A stretch of 64,000 bases of DNA from contig NC_050469.1 of NCBI RefSeq assembly GCF_013373865.1, forward strand, positions 24,788,046-24,852,045, read 5' to 3'. This stretch comes from Monomorium pharaonis. Taxonomy: Eukaryota > Arthropoda > Insecta > Hymenoptera > Formicidae. This document shows positions 57,901 to 64,000 of this stretch, piece by piece; position 1 is the stretch's first letter; the number at the start of each line of letters is the position of its first letter. Both the position numbers and the translations under genes were made by a program. Below the pieces are notes generated by a model, which was given only the letters and a program-made list of their open reading frames with translations, had not been told where the DNA came from and searched no databases.

Positions 57901-60900
57901 CATAATAAAATAATTATAGTCAAGAATATCATTTTTATAGTAATTACTAGCTATGCCCTGCCACGCGTTGCTGTGGCTCTCTATTCTTATGCTACGTTTT
58001 TTTTTCAAATTTTCTTTGCTTTCGTTGTTTAACTTTCAAGAGCCTTGCTTTACTGTTGCTCTTTTTATTTTATTTTTGAATAAGCATTTATCTATCTTTA
58101 ATAAATCTAATATTCATTTATTCACGTACTTCTAACTTTTTTTTAAAAGCTGCCATGGATTTAGAAATCCATTCAAAAGACTGTTTTAAATAAGTTCCTT
58201 TTTTTCAATAAAATAACAGCCATCTTTATTTTTCTTATTACCTTAATTTAAACACAATAGAAACATTCTTCGCCTCTCCCGGTCTCTCCCCGTCTCTCCC
58301 GGTCTCTCCCGGTCTCTCCGCGTCTCTCCCCGTCTCTCCCCGTCTCTTCTCGTCTCTCCCGGTCTCTCCCCGTTTCTCCCCGTCTCTCCCCGTCTCTCCC
58401 GGTCTCTCCCCGTCTCTCCCGGTCTCTCCCCGTTTCTCCCGGTCTCTCCCCGTCTCTCCCGGTCTCTCCCCGTTTCTCCCGGTCTCTCCCCGTCTCTCCC
58501 CGTCTCAATGTGTCAAAATTTCAATAATATTAATGAAAAACTATTTTTTACACTTAAATTATGGCCATCATTTTTGAAACACCGGTATATCCAAAATCAA
58601 ACCCCATAAGAACACTCCCGGTTACGAATGTAACGTTGTGTCAAAATTTCAAAGCAATCGGTGAAAAACTTACGGAGATCTTAGATGAGGAACAAACATT
58701 TTTATTTATATAGATTACAATATTAAGTAATAATAATCATATAAATGTAGTGACATCAAATATTATTAAATAATTGTGCTATAAATTATATAGCTTTAAG
58801 ATATATTGTATATTATTACTAATATTATAGTAATAATTAATATAAAAATGATATCCCTGATTATAATTATTTTACTATGCAACTATACAAATACAACACT
58901 TTCTCTATCAGTGTGGAAAAATTGATCTTTTGAAGTATTGAAACAGATAAGTATTGAAGGATTAAAGGATAAAATTTTTTTTTATAATTCTTGCGACAGT
59001 TATTGTGCTTTCGAAATAAATAAAATATTTTCACGATACGAATAGTAGTTTAATTAAAATTAAATTGTATCTATAATATATATAAATTATAATAATTATA
59101 TCTAATAATTTCGATATTATTTACATTCAAAAGTTTGTCTACTCTGAATTTTATGTTTCTTTTTTATGTCGAATTTCATTCAAATTCTATTAAATTTATG
59201 TAGAATATAATATTTTTAGTCATCGAAATTATTCTATATAAACATAGAAAATGAAGAAAGATTAAAATTTATTGTATATATTATATATGTATATGAGTTG
59301 TGATTATTATACTAATATGTTATAAAAATTATAATATATTAGTGTAATAATATAATAGTGTAATTATAATTCGCACCAAGATCTAGCTGTCGACCGTATA
59401 GGGTCTTCTATCTCATTGATATGTTTAAAATTTATTAAATTGTTTATAATTCTCATCATTTAATTCAGAAAGACATAGTGAGCAAATACTTTTGAGCAGT
59501 AGTGCAACTATCAGTATTATCTACTAATAAGAAATGTGATATCTTTATATTTGAATAATACAAAACAATCTTTGCTCCCTAATTCAGGTGTTTGTACCCA
59601 TTCGAGTGTTTGTACTTTTAATACTTAAAATTTATTACGACATCGTAGTTAGGATTCATATGAAATCGCGTGGCAACTCGACTATTACGAGGGAGATTCC
59701 GTGTTCGCGAATTAAAAGGGTATAAAGAGAGAAAAAAGACCCGTGGAAATAATAGCTGGTTCTGTTGCCTCATTCGTCCGCCGCGCGTTCTAAAGGCAAA
59801 GTATGTAATACCTCCTCGACGTCCTCGAGATTAACTCTTGGACCATTTGGGCGACTGGAAAACTTTCTTAGTCACCTCGCGCGGTAATGATCGGAATATC
59901 AAGGCACGCTCCATTAATTTATTAACATTGTCTAGTTGCTCGTAAACCTCGTTTTCGCGGAGAGACAATACCTGCCGCGCATAAATCGTGCGAGAATGGA
60001 TAAACTTCACTGAAAGACTTTCGCGAGACAGCGGCGGCGTGCGTTTAATGCGACATCGGGATGGTATCGTAAAACCGAATACACAGCGGTTGTTACTCCC
60101 TTTTGCTTTGCGCATTTCATCGCATGGCTAAAACAATACCTCGTGACGCTGCAATGGGATAAACTGCACGATTGTTTCGAGCGCAGCGATCTGGCACAAT
60201 TGGAAGATTACTTTATCTGATTCGGCGTTCCGATTTTCTTTTCGGGGCCCGCCTCTCTCTTTCGAGCGCGACGGTTTTCCGGTTTCCGGTTCCCGTTGGG
60301 AAATCAATAACCACGTGCCACACGTGGAAGTTAACCGCGTGCTTGCGAGAGGTCAGCACGCAGCCTTCGGGGAAAGGGCCGCCCTTAGAAATTTCTCTCC
60401 TGGAATTTTCCAAATATTTTAAAATTATCTGTTTATTAAACACAATACTTTGCAATATTGCTTATTTTGAACGACCTGATTGGCCACTTTATTAAATCAA
60501 TATGTTAACAACGTTTCGACCCTTGTTTTGGGTCCTTCTTAAGTGTAATCTTCAATGTAATATTAAATATTGTAATACGTAGAAACTTCTTGCAACCATC
60601 TCGTTCGTCATGAATTATGCAAGTAAATCATAAGCCATAAGATGATTGTGAGTCAGTTCAAATTTTATAACCGTCATCAAACTTATTGCAAAGTATAACT
60701 TTTGTCTGATTTGGGTATGTCAGTTGTTCATTAAAAAAGTGATATTATAAACTTGTATACGATGTAGAAGTTAGGTGCAAGTGCGGCAGTTAGAGTGGGA
60801 AGTCACTCTAATAAAAATCACGACCATTACATTACTGTGGTTGACGAGAAACTGATGCAACAAACAATACTTTGTATTTTGAAGGGAAAAGCGCGAAAAC

Positions 60901-61474
60901 AGAGCAGCACGGGAAAGCGAGAATTGTTAAACGCTCCACTGCAAATTTCTACGTTAAAAACAATTTTGCTTTAATTACGTGACGGTTCTGTAAAACCGAT
61001 TTATTGTGCGTTCAGTGTTTGCAAAGATACGGCGCATTAAGCGTAAGATACGGCACTTTTTTTATACGATATCGTTTTCACGTAAGTCCACGATACTCGT
61101 TTACACGTGTACACACGCAGACATAATGATGCTTCGCATTGCTCTTGCATATTAAAAAATCGATAACGAACTGATAAGACTTTTTTGTAGAAAACTGCGA
61201 TTATCTGATTCACAGTTTTATCATTTCGTGTCGTATCGCCACGCGTGGTGGAACGCCGCTTCACATTCGCTTTACGCTTCCTTTTTTGGGTTCTCAATAA
61301 TTATTACGCTCTGATAATCTTGTTTCTAATGCGCCGTACTTCTTGCGCTATTTGCCGCCGGGCGGACCGCTAACTCCCAGCACCTGCAACATCGTCGTTA
61401 TATGCATGCGTTGTTTATATACCGTCGGGATAGTTCCGGCTGCTCGGCGGAGAAGTCGTTTCCGAGGGTAGTTC

Positions 61475-61531
<57 letters not shown>

Positions 61532-64000
61532 CCCCTCTCTTCCCCTGTTCCGGTGCTTTTTATGGGGAAAAGCTTTCTGTAGCCGCCTTCGCGCGGCGAA
61601 CTGATCCCATTTCTTTATGTAATGCCTGCCCGAGTCCGACGCGCGCGACTGGCATCATTTTTCATTCGCGCGATGTTCCCAGGAAACTTGAAACATAAAG
61701 CGCCAGGTTGAACTTTCGATCGGCCGCCGCGGCGGCGATTCCCGGCAAGTAGTATAAATTCCGAATATGATTGCAGCTTACAGGACGTAAAAGACGACAG
61801 CATGCGGCTGTGCTGTTCAAGGAGAGACGAGGCTGGCCCGCTGTCAGGACTGGAAAATGGTACGAATGATATTCACACGTTGACGTAATCGTGAAATGGA
61901 AATGCAGAAGAAGCGAACTCTCTTTACATCGAATGAATAATCTCTAAACTGAGAAAAATTTTACGTAATAAAAATGCGACAAAACCTCGTTTAAATTCAG
62001 CGAACTATTTTACACGAGTCGGAATTAACACATGTTTTTTAATACTCACTTAAAGCACACACATATCCAAGAGTTTTCTACAGATGTAATCCATGTTTTT
62101 ATTGCATTATTGACAGATATATTAATATATTAAATCATATATTAATCTAAAAGGCAACACTATCAGTTATCATTTAGAAAAGGAATTGACTAAATTCATG
62201 TAAGGGAGGGTTATGATATTTTTCAATAAAAATAAAACTGAATAAAAACCATATGTCAATTTCCACTCATGTACAACGACAGTATTTAAACTAGGCGATT
62301 CAACCTCAAATATCACGCTCTAGACGATCTTTTGATATTGATGACAATAACATGTGCAATTTATGAATTTCGACAGAAGTTTCTGATAAATTAAGTGTTC
62401 ACAGACACATCAATCATTTTTCGGCATAAAAAATGTTAGTTACACATCTATTAACAACTTATTCAATAGTTTACTTACAAGATATATTTCCAAAGTTGAT
62501 TTTTTTTATATAACTATTAGAAAAGGCATATTAATCTATATATAATTAATATCTCGCGAGTTAACGCCAAAATCTTATTTTTCACTGTTTAAATTTCGAG
62601 AGCATTTGCACAAATTAGTGATAAATGTTGCCCGGTTCTAATCTCGCATAACACAGGCAAATTGTACGAAGTCTTGTACACACAGTCAGCCGTTTGAAGA
62701 GACGATTAAGGTGGGCTTATATTTCTAGCCGGATTATTCTTCCAGTTAGTGTTAAGTATCACTGCTTAGCAGTGGTATTAAATTACTAAGTATACATGTA
62801 TATACACGTACAATAGACGCCAGCTTGTTAAAGAGACATTGGAGATTACACCGTAATTGTGCATAGGCTCTATATATCTGATTATTCATTGTTATATAAC
62901 TTGCTATTTTCTAGACGCTTACAGGTACGTCGCATAATTAATTATAAGGGAAGATACAAATTGATCATAATTACGCGGAATCTTTTTCATCGCGTGTTTT
63001 CAATAAGCTTTATATGATAAATAGATATACTTTTCGATTGATTTAATATCTCGAAGTAAAGTGATTTAATAGAACGGCGAATAGAACAACATAATGTGAC
63101 TCTTCCTGTTGTGATCCCTTGATTAAGAAGCGCAGATTATATAATCAAATTTTTATTTATTTGCTTTTATAAGCCTCGTATGTGATAGACGCACTAAAAA
63201 AATAAATATTTGTTGTAGGAGCAATAATTTGGTGAAACTGTACCGTGTACAAAAATTTTAATATTTTTTTATTTACGCGTATTTCGTACAAGCAACTAAA
63301 ATTTTTGTAGAATAAAAAACAAAATTGTTCGCTGTTAAAAGGTGCCTCAACTAAAGGCTTTGCTGAATTAACACAATAACACAACGTGATTTTTCTTGTT
63401 ATGTTATTTTTTTAAATCGAGAAACACAGATCGCACGATCGAATGTTTATTCATTTCCAGGAGCTACTATGGATCCAGCAGCGGTGAATAAAATAGAAAG
63501 ATTTGGACTGTACCAGCTACTGATGTTCGTATTTATTAGTGTACCGTTGATGTTATCGGCAGGAGTCACGCTTTCTTACGTATTTACTGCGGGCGAGGTT
63601 AAATACAGGTACGCGCATGCGGGCATATCTTTGCTAATTATTTAAACATTCGTCTGTGCACATGCAATCAAGATGCATAATGCAAACATACGTTCGCGAC
63701 ATACACACACGATGTCGAAATTAAAACCGTGAGAGAATTAAAGCAAGAAGAAAAGCAATTGTTTCAATGCAGATGTTTAGTGCCGGAATGCGAGAATCCG
63801 GACAACACGACGCTCGAGCCGCCGTGGGTCAACGCTTCCGCGCCGAAAATCGACGGTGTCATTTCCGGTTGCACGCGTTACACGGTGCGGGATCGTCATC
63901 CGGACAGATGTACGGAAGCGTCGTTCACCAACGTCACCCGCGACTGCGACTCTTGGATTTACGATCCGGAAGAGCGTACGATACTCAACGAGGTAATGTG
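50888..64000 (+). CDS. SLC22-family organic cation/carcinine-type transporter, N-terminal exons (3' end off window)
   Basis: SLC22 proteins are 12-helix plasma-membrane carriers of the major facilitator superfamily that move organic cations, carnitine, carcinine or related solutes. Exons are proposed at 50888-50919, 61777-61859, 63461-63608 and 63773-63992, all in one frame (161 residues so far of about 550). The last two are clear: a short N-terminus with ERFGLYQLL, first membrane helix (FVFISVPLMLSAGVTLSYVF), then the large extracellular loop with CLVPEC, SGC, DRC and CDSWIYD and three N-glycosylation sequons (NTT, NAS, NVT). CxxW-Y/F-D followed by ERTILNE is a strong family hallmark. The two upstream exons are inferred from phase and splice motifs. 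The substrate cannot be told. Confidence 0.7.
51841..51909. repeat. (GA)n microsatellite
   Basis: About 34 GA units. Confidence 0.97.
52201..52330. repeat. Dispersed AT-rich repeat, copy 1
   Basis: Contains gaattaaacttaaggaataa, cagatgata, agatttatttttt and tttcattaaacttgcaatac. The same order recurs at about 53207-53330 with roughly 85 percent identity. The upstream cccagcaaacacat (52149-52162) may be an element end. Confidence 0.7.
53207..53330. repeat. Dispersed AT-rich repeat, copy 2
   Basis: Same orientation as 52201-52330 and 1 kb away, with a 9-bp internal deletion near its left end. Confidence 0.7.
54510..54705. mobile_element. Small AT-rich foldback element
   Basis: The left arm aagttgctaatttgactaaa followed by tttttcaattt (from 54512) is the reverse complement of the right arm ending tagttaaattaacaac (to about 54697). 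The loop is about 100 bp, with the internal palindromic pair aatacttaaattga and taatt/aatacttaaactga. Ends near ttttttctctgtgta. MITE-like. Confidence 0.55.
56386..56726 (+). other. Weak candidate: TATA box plus 74-aa Cys-rich ORF
   Basis: TATAAAA at 56386-56392, then an ATG at 56502 opening MLKLSFPRLLILMDFYSA, with cysteine-rich sequence after residue 35 and a stop at 56726. The middle crosses GC/GT simple sequence, which argues for chance. Not called as a gene. Confidence 0.2.
57948..58717 (+). mobile_element. Dispersed repeat copy 2, longer 5' end, internal minisatellite
   Basis: Begins at actagctatgccctgccacg and continues with cgttgctgtggc, a small CCAC/GTGG stem. It runs through an AT/T-rich part, the shared ccattcaaaagactg block, the minisatellite (58274-58506), and the shared 3' part to tatttatatagatta. 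This head and tail style resembles non-autonomous elements with RTE-like ends in other insects. No reverse transcriptase ORF. Confidence 0.7.
58274..58506. repeat. 10-bp minisatellite, about 23 units
   Basis: Same tctcccggtc/tctccccgtc units as in copy 1 but a shorter array. The minus strand reads as a 10-residue Arg-Gly-Glu-Thr repeat ORF, an artefact of the 30-nt frame period. Confidence 0.95.
58718..59640. other. AT-rich stretch, nothing recognised
   Basis: About 80 percent AT, TA-rich palindromic patches around 59255-59345, no ORF of interest. Confidence 0.4.
61474..61528. repeat. (CT)n microsatellite
   Basis: CT run of about 27 units with one ctttct interruption, 250 bp upstream of the 61777 exon. 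Confidence 0.95.
61753..61758 (+). promoter_or_regulatory. TATA box candidate (TATAAA)
   Basis: Stands 49 nt before the ATG at 61802 in a GC-rich patch; would place a start site near 61780-61785. It competes with the reading in which 61777 is a splice acceptor site. Confidence 0.35.
61777..61859 (+). CDS. Proposed second exon or alternative first exon of the SLC22-type gene
   Basis: The acceptor ttgcag gives LQDVKDDSMRLCCSRRDE to SGLENG, with one base at a GTACGA donor, in frame with both the 50888 exon and the 63461 exon. Its own ATG (61802) and a TATAAA at 61753-61758 also allow it to be a first exon. CC followed by basic residues could be acylated. Confidence 0.5.
61860..63460 (+). other. 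Intron of the SLC22-type gene, no further feature
   Basis: AT-rich, GT-AG bounded by the proposed exons; no additional in-phase exon seen. Confidence 0.5.
63461..63608 (+). CDS. SLC22-type gene: exon with first transmembrane helix
   Basis: Acceptor ttccag; reads GATMDPAAVNKIERFGLY, then a hydrophobic helix of about 25 residues, and ends EVKY plus two bases at GTACGC. If no upstream exon is used, the start is the Met at 63469. Confidence 0.82.
63773..63992 (+). CDS. SLC22-type gene: large extracellular loop exon
   Basis: Acceptor atgcag; reads CLVPECENPDNTTLEPPW to DPEERTILNE at GTAATG, eight bases from the window end. Five cysteines and three sequons. Phase 0 at the end. Confidence 0.88.

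Larger units (their letters stand above)
50920..61776 (+). other. Long intron of the SLC22-type gene (or intergenic if the first exon is rejected)
   Basis: 10.9 kb, mostly AT-rich, with repeats listed separately and GC-richer islands at 56390-56700, 57100-57760, 59640-60420 and 60820-61860. No confident gene. Weak ORFs at 56502-56726 and 59831-60115 are discussed elsewhere. Confidence 0.45.

Noticed and set aside
58248..58508. Arg-Gly-Glu-Thr decapeptide repeat protein
   Set aside because: Minisatellite translated on the minus strand; a 10-bp unit with a 30-nt frame cycle leaves frames open by chance.
59831..60115. 94-aa minus-strand ORF
   Set aside because: No splice context, domain or repeat similarity; CpG-rich sequence with few stops.

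Overview
The window is an insect nuclear locus. Its split genes have consensus GT-AG introns, CpG-rich patches alternate with very AT-rich spacers, and microsatellites (CA, GA, TAA) are abundant. The combination of GC heterogeneity, long microsatellites and gene content suggests a hymenopteran, probably an ant; this is inference from style and not from a database match.

Layout. (1) 43-20344, minus strand: apolipophorin (apoLpp/Rfabg), the lipid-carrying precursor of lipophorin. I joined 15 exons by splice sites and reading phase. They give the first 2718 residues, from signal peptide through the furin site into the late helical region; the C-terminus lies off the left edge. Intron 1 is 6.5 kb. 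(2) 20345-35671: spacer with the apoLpp promoter, a 0.86-kb inverted-repeat element at 26727-27588, and a GC- and GA-rich zone (30.3-35.6 kb) upstream of the next gene. (3) 35672-40052, plus strand: jelly belly (jeb), a secreted LDLa-domain ligand of the Alk receptor, in three coding exons (390 aa). (4) 41930-46029, minus strand, convergent with jeb: an unrecognised nuclear-looking protein in eight exons (973 aa, basic N-terminus, Asn/Ser-rich C-terminus). (5) 46030-50385: spacer with a foldback hairpin, a repeat element carrying a 10-bp minisatellite, and a degenerate tandem array of about 190 bp period. (6) 50888 to the right edge, plus strand: the 5' part of an SLC22-family organic cation/carcinine-type transporter. 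Two exons at 63461-63992 are clear; two upstream exons (50888-50919 and 61777-61859) fit by phase. The first intron of about 10.9 kb holds a second copy of the minisatellite element, other repeats and no confident gene.

The genes do not form a functional operon-like unit. apoLpp serves haemolymph lipid transport, jeb is a developmental and neural signal, and the SLC22 protein is a membrane carrier. No tRNA, rRNA, CRISPR array or intact transposase/reverse transcriptase gene was seen. Exon borders come from manual reading of splice motifs and phase, without transcript support.
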